Of a DNA stretch of 64,000 nucleotides, positions 1-10,543 are shown piece after piece. Source of the stretch: Apiospora phragmitis. Taxonomy: Eukaryota; Ascomycota; Sordariomycetes; Amphisphaeriales; Apiosporaceae. The notes beneath the pieces are model-generated. The model ran no database searches and was not told the DNA's origin. It was given only the letters and a program-made list of their open reading frames with translations. The stretch lies in assembly GCA_038363925.1 (NCBI GenBank), contig JAQQWL010000011.1, positions 558,001 through 622,000 on the forward strand, read 5' to 3'. Both the position numbers and the translations under genes were made by a program. Position 1 is the stretch's first letter; the number at the start of each line of letters is the position of its first letter.

Positions 1-1223
1 CTCCTATCCCGATCTGTGTCGGTGGCTCCGACCATCCTCACCCACTCTGATCCGTCCGAGTATGTGGTAGTACCTCGCCCTCCCCTTAAAGAGCGCCATA
101 CGTACTGAATAGTATCCTGGGAACTTCCAGGGACGCTGAAGTTCTTCACTTGTTCGAAGCTTTCGGTAGCGAAATCAATATCCGACTGAGTGACGAGCCT
201 CCAATAGGGATCTTCCTTAACACTAATAATCGACTGTGCTGGTGTAGTTTCTCGGGTTTCTGTGGGCAGATTCTGAGGGCTGCTGCCCACCAGGGTTGTC
301 GCAGTGTACTTCGAGGGGGACTCCTGGGGGGTTTGGGGAGTCTGGTGGGGGGCTGCCGACTTGGTTGAACGCGCTGTAACAGGGATATCGTCATCGAGAG
401 GGGAAAGTTTTGTCCAAAATGGCTCCTGGGAATCGAAGTCAACCAGACCCACAACCGGGTCACAAGAATCGTTTTCGAGCTCGTGTTGCGCTTCCACTCC
501 TGCTGATAAAGTATCGTCAGGCGCATGTCCAGAAGGAAAGCCGTCTTCCTCGAGTGGCTGACTGTTCCCAATATCGTTCTTGGTCTTGGTTGCGCCGTCC
601 TCTTCAGTCTCATCTGGGGATTGGCTGTCCTCGATCTCATCCTCAGACGTGCCCTCAGACTGAGTTTCCTCGGGTGGTTGGTAGCCCTCAACCTTCCCCT
701 CAGGCTCAGAGTGGTTCTCGTCGGGCTCGACTGAGAGAAGGTTGTCTCCACTTTCATCATCCGCCTCAGAGGCATCCTCCTCGAGCGGAACCTGCTCAAC
801 TTCTTGACTCTCCTCGAGTCTGTCCGGAGCGTCGATGTCAGGCCGACCATCATGGCAGTCTTCGGTATGAGCGTTGCCTTCTGCGAGTAATGATATCTGG
901 CCCTCTTTGTCTTGGTTTGCAGCATAAAGCTCCTGGCAGCAATGGAGAACCTTTTCGAGTGATGTTTGTAAGTTCTCCCACTCAGAGCTGGGAAAACTCA
1001 ACAACGTCTGCTTAAGTGTGTCGGTATCCTCCGAGAGTTTTATCAGCCTGGTGATGAGCACCGGGTAATCCAATATCGAAGCTACAAGCGCCGCTGCGTT
1101 GGGACCAGTCTGAGTGGGAGTCAAAGGCTTAACTGAGGGTGCTTCAAGTCTGAGATGTTGCTCGGACACCAACGACTGCCGACCGGCCTGCACACATTGC
1201 AGCTGACGAGATGAACGTCTCAT
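1..1223 (-). CDS. unrecognised acidic protein, partial (runs off the left edge)
   Basis: One minus-strand frame is open from an ATG at 1223 to the left edge, at least 407 codons. The N-terminal ~100 residues look folded and helical (for example AAALVASILDYPVLITRLIK). Then comes a long low-complexity stretch rich in Glu, Asp, Ser, Pro and Gln, and then a less biased region with motifs such as YWRLVTQSDIDFATESFEQV and WRSLRGGRGTTTYSDGS just before the edge. Local composition makes this frame the coding one: the competing minus frame is Arg/Ser/Pro-rich, as expected of an out-of-frame shadow. I do not recognise the family. No stop lies close upstream of the chosen ATG, so an upstream exon is possible; an 89-codon ORF at 1235-1504 lies there but is in another frame. 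The 3' end is missing. Confidence 0.6.
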   Translation of the reverse strand, partial: MRRSSRQLQCVQAGRQSLVSEQHLRLEAPSVKPLTPTQTGPNAAALVASILDYPVLITRLIKLSEDTDTLKQTLLSFPSSEWENLQTSLEKVLHCCQELYAANQDKEGQISLLAEGNAHTEDCHDGRPDIDAPDRLEESQEVEQVPLEEDASEADDESGDNLLSVEPDENHSEPEGKVEGYQPPEETQSEGTSEDEIEDSQSPDETEEDGATKTKNDIGNSQPLEEDGFPSGHAPDDTLSAGVEAQHELENDSCDPVVGLVDFDSQEPFWTKLSPLDDDIPVTARSTKSAAPHQTPQTPQESPSKYTATTLVGSSPQNLPTETRETTPAQSIISVKEDPYWRLVTQSDIDFATESFEQVKNFSVPGSSQDTIQYVWRSLRGGRGTTTYSDGSEWVRMVGATDTDRDR

Positions 1224-2482
1224 AATTTTTGTGATTAGGGATATAACGAAAGGGTATTCTGATTGTAGCACTTGTTGGAAGTTGGGAAGAAAGTGGTAAA
1301 GATGCTTCTACTTTCGAGTGGGGGATGAATGCCTTCATATAGCCAAAGCACTCCCTGTAGATAGGATGTTATCTTATGACCGACCAGCCTCAGCACACGT
1401 CTGCTGGAAATAACACCCTCCGTCCAGTGAGCTATATAGATTAACCTCGCGATTACGTCGAACCCCCTGAAAATACCCTGGACGGGGACTCTCCAAGAAG
1501 TCATAGGTACCCATAAGCTACACTGATGGCTCCGCGGCGATGACCATCGGCGCGTAGGCTTCGTTCCAAATGATTCCAGGGAAAGCCAACTTCAGACAAG
1601 CTACCTCAGTCAACACTGCCACAAGGTGCATCCCGGATATCCGGAAGACTTCCTAGAATGTCTTCGTAGCTCCCAGTGTCCATCCATGATGTGACTAGGC
1701 GTAATTCCACCAATCAGCCTTTCCATATTGACTTCCCAGGGGGTCGCAGGCTGAGGGCCTGCTTGAAACCTTTGTGGCAAGTTGGCTCTCATGATATCTC
1801 GCTCGTAGATGCCTTGCCGGTGAATCACCAACTCTATGTAGCGCGGGACCACGAGCCAAGCGCTTGCTCACATCCGGGTTTTGACAGCTAAACATTATGC
1901 CGATCCCATGTACGGATGGCTTCGTAGGAGGTCGTCACCGCTAGACAATACCGACTACAGTCACAACTTGTCAGAGCTCATATCATGCAAAAGGCACTGT
2001 TAAGATCTCCTGTAAGATGCTCAAAATGACCCGACTTCCACAGATGCCTGGCCCCCCTATCTCGATGGCTTCGCATGAAGTCATCGCCCCTGTGACTGCA
2101 TCAGCCAACACTGCCAGCTTCTTCCAGTGCCTTCTAAATGGTTGGGAGGCCTTTGGTCCAGCATTTATGCGGAAAGGGGGCGGCTTCCATCCGCACCTTA
2201 CATGGCTTCCAGAGACGAAGGAGATAGACGGTGCTCTTGGGTATGGGGCATCGCCCCCAGATTTGTTAGCATTTCATGTGGTAAACCGTAATCGCTTCAG
2301 GTGGGCATCGGAGGAGGGGTCCCGAGTAGCCAACATGATGTCCGCCTCGGCGATGTCGTTGTGAGCATGTTTGAAGGGTCGTATGGTGGTGTCATCGAGC
2401 ACGATCTAGGAAAAGGCAAGAATGAAGGGCTACAATTAAAGGGCTCAACATCTGCAATTCGACACCAGCCAAAATAAAGACA
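1224..2482. other. no supported gene
   Basis: Only short overlapping ORFs with no recognisable motif. The ORFs near 1610-1895 and 2017-2364 contradict each other on both strands and show no coding bias I trust. Confidence 0.5.
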
Positions 2483-2826
2483 AAGCGAAACGTTGTCACA
2501 CGTCTGCTTGCCCGTGGAGCGGGCCCAAACGGAATCAGCCCCTACACGAACGTCATGAATGAATGGGAGCCTCTTCTCGTCGTGCTCTCACGTACAGAGA
2601 ACCAATGGCAGGTAAAGTTCCTCATTAGGGATCCACGTGTGGAAGTGAATAAGGCCGATTCCCGGGTATGACCTCGCTAGCACATGCGCTCTCAACGATG
2701 CGGCGTGGAAATCCATCACTTGCTATTCTGCTGCTTAACCACGGAGCGGAGATACCATGCCTCGCCGCTTGTTGCAGGACTAACCACTTTAAGCGCCATC
2801 CCGATATCTTCCGGCCACTTGTTTGA
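2483..2826 (+). pseudogene. ankyrin-repeat gene relic
   Basis: Two overlapping plus-strand frames together read as about two and a half ankyrin repeats. From 2483 the frame gives VVTRLLARGAGPNG and later EPLLVVLSRTENQWQVKFLI, then hits TGA just after 2667. The next frame, from 2668, continues with MTSLAHALSTMRRGNPSLAI and LLLNHGAEIP, the classic LLLxxGAxx end of an ankyrin helix pair. A small frameshift at about 2665-2670 separates the halves, and the second frame stops at 2826. No start, NACHT or other partner domain is visible, so this is probably the remnant of a longer ankyrin protein. A 100-codon minus-strand ORF at 2716-3018 overlaps the end and is not recognised. Confidence 0.55.
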
Positions 2827-3689
2827 GTACAACGTCTTTCTGCTTATCCGGACGATGGTGCCGTCTGCCCCCGGAGTAGCATACAGCTCGTAGACCGAAA
2901 GCAAGTGGTGCCAAATACGAGAAGACTCCCAATAGGAGGCAGCGGTGTTGGAAATGCGGCTCGCAAGTTCTTTAGAAAGCACTGTTCGCCCAAGAACCCT
3001 CTCAATGAAGTCCCTCATAAGGAATCTGAGCTGGCGACCAATAGAGATGCTAATCTTAGCAAGTGAAGCATATTCTTACAGTATTTTTGAGGCGAATATC
3101 AGCTTGACCGGCGAGGGCGAATCAGGTTTGATGCACAAGTACATCTACCGAGACTGTTTTCGCTTCGGCATTAAGGTCGTGATGGTCTCCTAGGAGACCA
3201 TCACCTTAACGCCGAGCCAACTCCAAGACCTCTTGTACGTACCGACCCAGCTCTATCTTGCGACGCCGGGCTGGTTCTCTGGCAAGTCATGTTATTGCAG
3301 GTGGTGTCGGGAGGATTTCAGTACGGTAGCTTTTGGCGTAACGTTAGGTTAAAAAAACCTTTGTGGTTTCCTAGGAAATCGCCAAAACAAGTCCCGTGGT
3401 AACCAGATATACGGGAGTGGGATTTCCTGAAGAACCGAGACGCCACTGAACTTGGAAATCCCTTCGAAATCATTTACCCCTCTGATGCCAAAAATTGCAA
3501 TTGCGAGCCGCCCCGCCATTTCCCGAAAAGCCCAGCAAATAGTTCCGCAGTGACATGACCTAGCAAGGTTTTATGAGGGCATCGCATGGCTTCTAGGCCA
3601 TAAGCCCCTTTCCTGGCGCCGTATCTACCTTCAACAAACTGGTTTCCTCGCAGTTCATGTATCTGAGTCCTCTACAGCTCTCGCCTACA
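2827..3689. other. intergenic; palindromic
   Basis: No supported gene. Holds a long palindrome at 3166-3214 and a 12-bp perfect palindrome (tttcctaggaaa) at 3367-3378; both are centred on cctagg. Confidence 0.6.
3166..3214. repeat. 49-nt near-perfect palindrome
   Basis: The core 3181-3202 is a perfect 22-bp palindrome (gatggtctcct / aggagaccatc). The arms extend outward through ttaaggt / accttaa to cggca / gccg, interrupted only by a 3-nt cgt bulge in the left arm and one mismatch. It could extrude as a hairpin, or be a foldback element or the joined ends of an inverted repeat. Confidence 0.85.
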
Positions 3690-3962
3690 CTACACTGGGC
3701 TATTCGATATAAATACCGACAGGATTGCAGCATACGCAACCGTTACTACCATCATTTCGCAGTTCGACACTTTTAACATGGCCACCACCATAACGGAGAA
3801 AATTACTACGAATATGGAGACCACAGCTAGTTGGGTGCCTCGGAAAGACGAAGCCGACAGAACGGCAAGTGGCACCACGAGGAACACCGCGATCACCATA
3901 GCGCTGACGAAACGTCCAGCGATACTAGCGAGCAGCCAGCGTTGGAAGGGATCGCTGCGCAT
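3690..3962 (-). pseudogene. DUF6594-type membrane protein, C-terminal relic
   Basis: The minus frame encodes three closely spaced hydrophobic helices, with motifs FVSAMVIAVFLVVPLAVLSA, QLAVVSIFVVIFSVMVVAML and EMMVVTVAYAAILSVFIS, ending at a stop. This is the typical C-terminus of fungal DUF6594 proteins: a charged linker with DPFQRW, then three TM segments ending near the last residue. The N-terminal soluble part is missing. Instead the upstream DNA switches at about 3962-4035 to a LINE RNase H sequence on the same strand, so the gene was truncated by an insertion or rearrangement. Family assignment rests on the TM pattern and motif memory. Confidence 0.6.
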
Positions 3963-3989
3963 TCGCGTGCCAAGACATATCGCAGCTTC

Positions 3990-4305
3990 CTGCAATGCTC
4001 CCACCGTGGGCCCTCAGTAACTTGGGAGGCCATGTCACCGTTGCTGCTCCCGCCCCTACGTGGCCTTTGATACCGCTTCCATCTGTGTAGATGCATATTG
4101 TTTCCGGCTCCATAGCATCATGATCCTGGATTGCTGTTTCGGCAGACTTGGCTATGCAGACGAACGGTGGTTTCCACCATGGCGGCGTTACATGGAACCT
4201 CCAGATGTTACTTGTATAACTGGCTAAGTGCCCTTTAAGTGCCTGTGCACTGCAGTGATGTGCGAATCCAGCTTCACCAAGTCTTGACCCTTCGGATTCG
4301 TACAT
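3990..4305 (-). mobile_element. Tad-like LINE fragment, RNase H region
   Basis: A minus-strand ORF contains [10 protein letters not shown] and then [19 protein letters not shown]. The YTDGSGIxGxVGAGA motif marks the start of the RNase H domain of fungal non-LTR (Tad/I-type) retrotransposons, and TPPWW just upstream is the usual linker of these polyproteins. Only this short piece remains. The following residues diverge as the sequence runs into the DUF6594 relic. No reverse transcriptase, poly-A tail or target-site duplication is visible, so this is a dead fragment. Confidence 0.72.
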
Positions 4306-4382
4306 AGTAGTCGTATATCTATACTGGAATAATGGGAGTCAGAATTTGTCTCGTTTTCCTTCTAGTTTGTGATCTTTACCTT

Positions 4383-4834
4383 TTACGGCAGCAGAGGCCA
4401 GACGCGTCTCAGTAGGCGAGCCACTCGCTTAAACCTGACTGGGTCAAGCTGATGACGGAAAGCAACTTCATCGAGCTTCTTATCTTTGCCAGGATTTACG
4501 ACCTCGCGTACCGACTGATACCGAGTGATGTCGCAAAAACCAGCTGCCGTTCGGTAAAACAAGAACCGCGAAGTATATTTGGTTAACATGTACGTATATA
4601 GCAATCGACCGACGAATGTGGCGGGGAAGGCAGAGGGAGTTTTCGGACGGGGAAGCCATCGTAACACGACCGGCTGACGCAGAAGAGAACATCTGCCGTT
4701 TCGCTCAATTTGGCCAAGGGGGTACTTGCGAGCCGGCGCTCTCGCAACTCTTCGAAAAGTCGGTCTCGGTACCAGGACGGCGCTTGCTGTGGTAGGCCTA
4801 ACACCCTGTGCCACTGGTGGAAAAATGGGCGCAT
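4383..4834 (-). pseudogene. conserved fungal protein of unknown function, frameshifted
   Basis: Frame A starts at ATG 4834 (MRPFFHQWHRVLGLPQQAP, then SWYRDRLFEELRERR and LSETADVLFCVSRS) and stops at 4583. Frame B carries on with YTYMLTKYTSRFLFYRT, REVVNPGKDKKLDEVA and FKRVARLLRRVWPLLP before its stop at 4383. Both pieces match a ~150-residue single-domain protein that I recall as common, unnamed and often multicopy in Eurotiomycetes and Sordariomycetes. A one-base shift at about 4595-4605 separates them, with no convincing splice pair. It could be a real frameshift or an assembly error. Function is unknown; the basic C-terminus suggests nucleic-acid or organelle association, which is inference. 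Confidence 0.55.
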
Positions 4835-5191
4835 TGTTAGGAAGGGGGTATTTGTCGCCAAATTACTGGTTTTGGTTTGTAAGATAAGCAAACGAAGGAA
4901 ACCAACAGACGCTGGAGCGTAGATGTATATATGGTCTTCTGCTTGGTACCAAGTGTTTGTTCAGCTGCTGTTAAAAAGAAGCTTTGACCTGTTCAGATAC
5001 AGAGAGCTCCCCAGCATCCTATGATAATACAGACAAACAGGCGTGTTCCCAAAGCTCTGAGCAAACCGACCTCTTCCCACGATGATTTAAGCAAAGCAAC
5101 GGCCCAGACCCGCCCATATTCATTCCTCTTTGCCTTTTCCTCCTCTACCCAACACTACCAAAGGCGAGAGATAGCTTTGCCAAACGACAAG

Positions 5192-7218
5192 ATGGATATT
5201 TATTCAGACCAAACGCATACTTTATCTCCCTCCCCCACCGCCACCGTCATTAGCCTCTATAGCATCCCAGGCTCGGGCAAAACGTTCCTGTTAAGCCAGC
5301 TGCGGCAGCAGCAGGGACTTAAGCACTTCGAGCTCTACGAAGGCTCCAACGTGATTGACTCTCTTGTCCCCGGCAGGCTCGACGCATTCAAGAGAGCAGA
5401 AGAGCACGACAAGGCATCCTGGCGTAAGCGTGCCATCAACTTGATCGAGAACAACTGTACCCGCAGCGGACAAACCGCAGTTATTACCGGGCATTTCATG
5501 TTCTAGTCCGAGGAGAGCAGCAACAGCCAATACATACTCTAAGCGACTAGAGCACCTTTACACACATTCTCTACCTAAACGTGCCGGCAGAATTAATTAC
5601 ACAGCGCCGAACGAATAATACCCAGCGAACCCGGCCATCAACGTCTCTTAGCCACCTGCGTGCGTGGCAAGATGCCGAAAAGACCCAGTTACGTATACTA
5701 TGTCGTCAACATGGGATCCTCTTCTGTCTTGTGTCCCCGCAGGCCATGATTTCGGGCTAAGTGCCAACACTTCTACGCGATTTTCAGCACCACTCGGAGG
5801 AACGCAACTCGTCTCGCGCCAACAACCGACTAGACGAGGCCCTTAGTACCCAGAAACACCTCCAAACCGTCCTGGTGCTAAATGCGGACAAGACTCTGGC
5901 CACAGTAGACACGGGAGAGCTGTTCTGGCGTGTCTATACGGACGAGCACGATATGTGTCCCCTAAAGACGCTGTTTGGTGGCCCCTTGGGTTACTCGTAT
6001 ACTGCTTTCCGACAAGCCATGCTATTGTACGAGGAAGCTGCCGATGAGAGAGGGTTCGACGCTCTCTGCGATCTCGTGGCATCGAAAGTAGAAATTCACC
6101 CCGAGTTCGTCTTTCTTTTACATCTCGTAGCCGCGCACGACCACGTCGGTGCGGTCGTGGTCACCTGTGGACTAGGTCGCATTTAGGCCAAGGTCCTAGC
6201 GAAGCATGGCCTGTCCAAGACCGTCCAAGTGATCGGGGGCGGGCGTGTCGCGGATAGCTTCGTCGTCACTGCGGCGGTGAAAGCGTCTCTTATCTCCCGT
6301 CTAAGAGTGGTCCACAAGACGTACGTATAGGCGTTTAGAGATAATCCGTTGGATCTATCCATAATAAGCGAAGCAGATCGAGCCGTCGTGGTGGTGGGTC
6401 CGTCGCGCGGTCGAAGTCGGACGATAAATGGCGCCTTGTCGACCGCTATCGAGCAGGGCAGCCTCCGAGCCAACCAAGTGCTGCTGCCAGGCCATGCATC
6501 GCCCCGCCTGAACGTGGCCAAGCTTCCCTTGCTCCAGCTCCACGACCCCGAGTTCCTCCAGGCCGTGTTTGATCGTCGAATCCGATCGACAGGTGTCCGT
6601 ATGCTTCACGCCATAGACAAGAACGCGGCTAAGCTGCTGATGACGTCGACAAGGGACGCACGTATCCAAGGAACGGCCTTGCGCAAAGCCCATGCCAGAG
6701 TCGGAGAATACCTTGCCCTCGAGTATCTCTCGGAGTGGGTTAGGGTGGAGCAAGTCGCCATCCCGCACGTCCAAGGTCAACAGACTACCGGATTCCGAAT
6801 GCACAGGGACGAACACACGTCCATTATTGCGCTTATGCGTGGCGGGGAACCCCTGGCCCAAGGTATCGCCAAGGTTTTCGAAAACGCCATGTTCCTCTAT
6901 GCCCAAGATCCCCAGAATGTTAAGGCCTATCACTTGGCGGGACAATCCACCGTGTTATTAGTCGACTCGGTTGTGAACAGCGGCAAGTCGGTGGTACAGT
7001 TCATCCAACACATCCGCGAACTACATGCCACGATCCGTATCGTGGTTATCGCCGGCGTCGTTCAGGCTCAGTCGTCGCAGGAGGGCGGCTTGCTATATGC
7101 ACTTAGTACCGATGCGAACTTCGGTATTATCGCGCTTCGCGTGTCGGATAACAAGTTTATAGGCAGCGGCGGTACCGATACTAGTAATCGACTCTTCAAC
7201 ACCACGTATATGCCTTAA
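5192..7218 (+). pseudogene. P-loop kinase / HAD / uracil phosphoribosyltransferase fusion, inactivated
   Basis: From ATG 5192 the first frame encodes a P-loop NTPase (SLYSIPGSGKTFLL) and stops at TAG 5504. A frameshift near 5515 leads to a second frame with LRAWQDAEKTQLRILCRQHG. Next comes a HAD-like domain (TVLVLNADKTLATVDTGELF, GAVVVTCGL) and then a UPRTase domain at 6700-7218 (IIALMRGGEPLAQG, TVLLVDSVVNSGKSVVQFI, IVVIAGVVQ, GTDTSNRLFNT). The UPRTase part is long and intact to its stop. I recall such three-domain proteins in ascomycetes. The chain is broken by one frameshift and five in-frame stops (about 5504, 5547, 5758, 6184, 6328), several of which fit CAG or TGG turned into TAG. The HAD signature reads LNADKT where I expect LDADKT, so the nucleophile Asp is also lost. 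Confidence 0.75.
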
Positions 7219-7689
7219 TTGAGGTGGCGTGGACAGGGATACCATCGTCATCGAGTGAGGGTGGCTGGTTCTGTCGTGGATCATTTCGCTGATGGACCTT
7301 CTTATAAGAATCGGTGGGTTGTATTAAATACGACCAGTAAGTATGTAGTTAAGATAGTAAAAGCGGTGTTAGACCCTTAGAAATACAGACGACTTGGCTT
7401 TTGAGACCCCGTACATTATGGACGTAGTTAGGTTGGTTGTGATGATAATTACGTGGTGATATCTCGGCGACGTCCAGGTTCATCCAGGCCTAGGAGGAGA
7501 GGCTGGGCGGGGGTAGCCACTAACCCCGCTACCCGCCAGGTATTCTTTCTAGCTACAACTTTGGGGTGGACCAAAAAAGAGCTATGACGAACATGTTTTA
7601 AATTGGCCTTAATCGTACAGTACTGTACATCAGCAATGCTGTACAAGAAATTAAAGACTAAGGTATAGTATTATATCTAACGCTGAGTC
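7219..7689. other. intergenic, no gene seen
   Basis: No ORF with recognisable content and no clear repeat. Confidence 0.5.
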
Positions 7690-7960
7690 TGATCCTTATT
7701 AGTTTGCTCAATCTTGCGTTTGACAAAATACCCGTATGTTCGGGAGCGCCCCGCGCACCAGCATCCTGCACACTAGTAAGAAGACGACTTGCGGCTCCAC
7801 GACCTGACAACAAGAGAATAGCCCTCCCAGTCCAGAAGAGGAATCCGCCGCATGTCTTCAATACACTCTTCAAGTAAACTTATCTCTTCGGCCGCCACCG
7901 GTAGCAATCGCAGCAAGCAGCCCAGCGCCAACGCCGTTTGGGTGGTTCCATGACTCTCTG
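7690..7960 (-). pseudogene. decayed copy of an F-box-type Cys-rich tail
   Basis: This stretch is visibly homologous at DNA level to the F-box relic at 18927-19424 (shared blocks include ccagcat, cacgac, tgac and accggtagcaatc). On the minus strand one frame reads CCDCYRWRPKR before a TAA. Another reads EGYSLVVRSWSRKSSSY, then a TAG, then CAGCWC, matching EGYSSVVKSWTHKQSSSY and CPECWC in the better copy. It therefore carries at least one frameshift and two stops. The F-box itself is not visible here. Confidence 0.45.
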
Positions 7961-8151
7961 CACCGGAGGAACCAATTCGCTCGATAAAAGTACGCATCAT
8001 AGCTTGGGCCTTTTATCCGGCAAGGTCGCTGCATAAAATCGCTGGCGTAGCTGCCAGGCATACCTTGATCCCCTTAAACAGGATCGGTACATCTAGTGCC
8101 TCAAGAACAACACGCTGTTTTTGATGCAGTATTATTTAAATGGATGGAGAA

Positions 8152-10543
8152 TTAATTTCTTCGGATTGGGCAGCACGGAGGATTCCTCTCATGGCAGAGT
8201 ACAGCTGTGTATTCTGCTTCTTCCATGTTTCCCTTTTCGGGAACACTTCTTTTCCTGAGTTTGTTAACAAGTGAAATCAAAGGGCTGTAGTACGGCGTGA
8301 AGTTTTCCTCTGCGATCCTGAGAAAAATCTGTTCATCACCTATCGTGCCCAATTTGGACCGAACCAGCTTGGTATCACTCTCATAGTTCCAACTCTCAAA
8401 TTCACTGGGCGCCGTAGCCTTGCCAGGCCCACTGTAGTGGATGCATATCCAGAATAGAACCCAGAAGAAGGACTCAAGGTCGTGCATAAAGGAGTGCTGC
8501 TCGCCCAACAGCGCCCCGATGGCCATAAATGCCCGCGTTCCCGTCTTGCCCTTGGCCCCCGAGGCGATGACGCGTTCCTCTTTGACGGCCAGATCAAGAT
8601 CAATCAAGAAGGCAGGCCACGAGGGGTTGTCGTCAGCTTCGTTAATCATCAGATTGTTTATCGAAACGTCTCTGTGGAGGAGGCCCGCCTTGTATAAGGA
8701 TTCGTGCCCATCGATACATCCTCCCAGAGCCCCAAGCAGGGCGGCTGGAGAGCTCGCTTCATAGATGGGCCTCCCATAGTCACGGACAATAAGCCGCCGA
8801 TGTATGCGATTGGGTAAGGCATCCCTGTCAATCTTGGTCGGGGAGATAGAACACGACCGTTTGCTTGGAGGGAGCGAAGACCCGGTCTGGCTGGACGACC
8901 GCTTCACGCCTGCTGTGGCGCTCCGGCCCTCTCTGGAAGCGACTCTCCCGCTGGTATGCACCGCTGTTGAGCGTTGCTGTCGGTAGTTTTCGGCTTTCGT
9001 AATGTCCAAGCCCTTGCGGACATTGCGTCGAATGTCGTCCTCCATGCCACGCACTTGAACAGTTTGGTGATGGTAGTAGCGGGCGACATTGACAACCCCC
9101 TTGGCAGTCGCCTCGCAAACCAGCTCGCCTTCTTCCGGCCGCTCCGTGTATTGCCAAGAATCTTTGATCACGAGAGGCGCCTGCGGTTTGCCCTCGCGGT
9201 GCGCCTTCCAGCAGGTTGTCGCCCGGCCAGCTATACATCGAGCTCGTTGCATTGCTCCGTCGATGATGATTCGCTCCGTAAAGCCGTCTTGTTCGATCTC
9301 GATAAACCGCTGGCCGTTTGTTGTCTTGATTGAGGGGGTCGAATCCAAGTTCTACTTCATCCATCCATAGGAAACCCAGTATCGTAAGCACGAACCGTCG
9401 GCCATCCTCGTGAATATCAAAATGGTCTGATGCAATCCCGCCGAGTCGGTCAAACACCCAAATTCTCATAACCGACCCGCAGATAGTAAACCCCAAGACA
9501 AACCGACGAGTGTCCTGGGCAGCAAGAACCTCCCTTGCATATCTCCCAAGGTCAAGCCATGCTTCTGATGCCTTATCTGCTGCCGGGTTGCTCTTAAGTT
9601 CCCCAGGCACCAGTATCTGGGACCAGTGACATTTCGAGTCTTGCGTCACACGCAGATCGCCCACATAACCGATGTCCAGCTTGCGCTTCCCCACAGACCC
9701 ATCAATCGGTCGGTTCGGTATGGCCAAGAGTCTTCGCTGGTTTGGTTGGTCTGGGCCGTATTCCTCCGCAAACTCCGCCAGTCTGTTGCTCACTTCTGCG
9801 AACCAGCGCAGAACGTCTTCTTGATTAGCGTCCTCGGGCCAGCCCTGCCATCCTTCGTCAAAAAGCGGAGTGTCACCAGCCTTGCATTTTTCAAAGGTTG
9901 TCTCTGAGGCAGCGTCCAGGTCTGGGACTCCTCCGAAGAATACAGTCTGAAAATCCCGCAGCCCAACGTGTAGAGGGCCAAGCTCTTCTTTCAATACACC
10001 ATCGATGTGTTTCCTATGTTCCGAGGAATTCGCAAAGCTGCTCGTATTCCGGAGCCATGGGGTCTGTTGGAGAGAAGAGGCAATCGGTCGTGGGGGTGGG
10101 GTTCCTTCGGCGATGATATGATACACTTGGCCCCATATCTCCTTATCTGGCTTCGCGGCGATAACAGACTTTAGGAGTGGCTGTACACGGTCGGACTCGA
10201 AGTTGGGACCGTCGGAAGCGATCGTAGAAACAAGCGTTGATAGACCATTGATGAGGGTCTTCCCTCCTCTTCCGACGGGAAGCAAACGAGACGCTCGCAG
10301 GCGCTGGAGTGATAGAAGAAGATCGATAGACAGCTCTTGAAGAACTATGCAACAGTCAGCAGAAGCAGGTAGCAGGCATTCCGATCAGGTAATACTACCA
10401 TCTCGGTCGAGCTGAGTCAACGAGTCTGGCGAGCAAGTGACGTTCTTGCTTTCACAAAGAAGGTTGAATGAGGCCCGAAAATCATCAAGTCCATTGCCGA
10501 TAGGATTCTTCGCGATAACCTCAAGTCGTGACTGATCTTCCAT
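8152..10543 (-). pseudogene. FunK1-type protein kinase, single frameshift
   Basis: Two exons. Exon 1 runs 10543-10399 (ATG at 10543, MEDQSRLEVIAKNP), followed by a 54-nt intron 10398-10345 (GTAGTA, CTGAC, CATAG), and exon 2 runs 10344-8152. Exon 2 carries the FunK1 (fungal-type protein kinase) layout: a ~300-residue N-terminal region with LLAIPNRPIDGS and LVPGELKSNP, then the kinase core with QDGFTERIIIDG, LLHRDVSINNLMIN (catalytic loop HRD and N), FLIDLDLA (DLD in place of DFG) and a C-lobe with HDLESFFWVLFWICIHYSG. About 780 residues, the usual length. The only break is a one-base shift at the G5 run 9334-9338: reading GFDP then SIKTTNGQRF would restore one frame. It may be a pseudogene or an assembly error. 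Such kinases occur in large, variable families in ascomycetes and basidiomycetes; substrates are unknown. Confidence 0.8.

Noticed and set aside
146..925. 259-codon minus ORF inside the left-edge gene
   Set aside because: Arg/Ser/Pro-rich composition is that of an out-of-frame shadow; the acidic frame on the same strand is longer, runs off the edge and looks coding.
1235..1504. 89-codon minus ORF as the first exon of the left-edge gene
   Set aside because: Different frame and no donor/acceptor pair joins it in phase to the ATG at 1223.
2716..3018. 100-codon minus ORF as a gene
   Set aside because: Overlaps the plus-strand ankyrin relic and has no recognisable motif or promoter.
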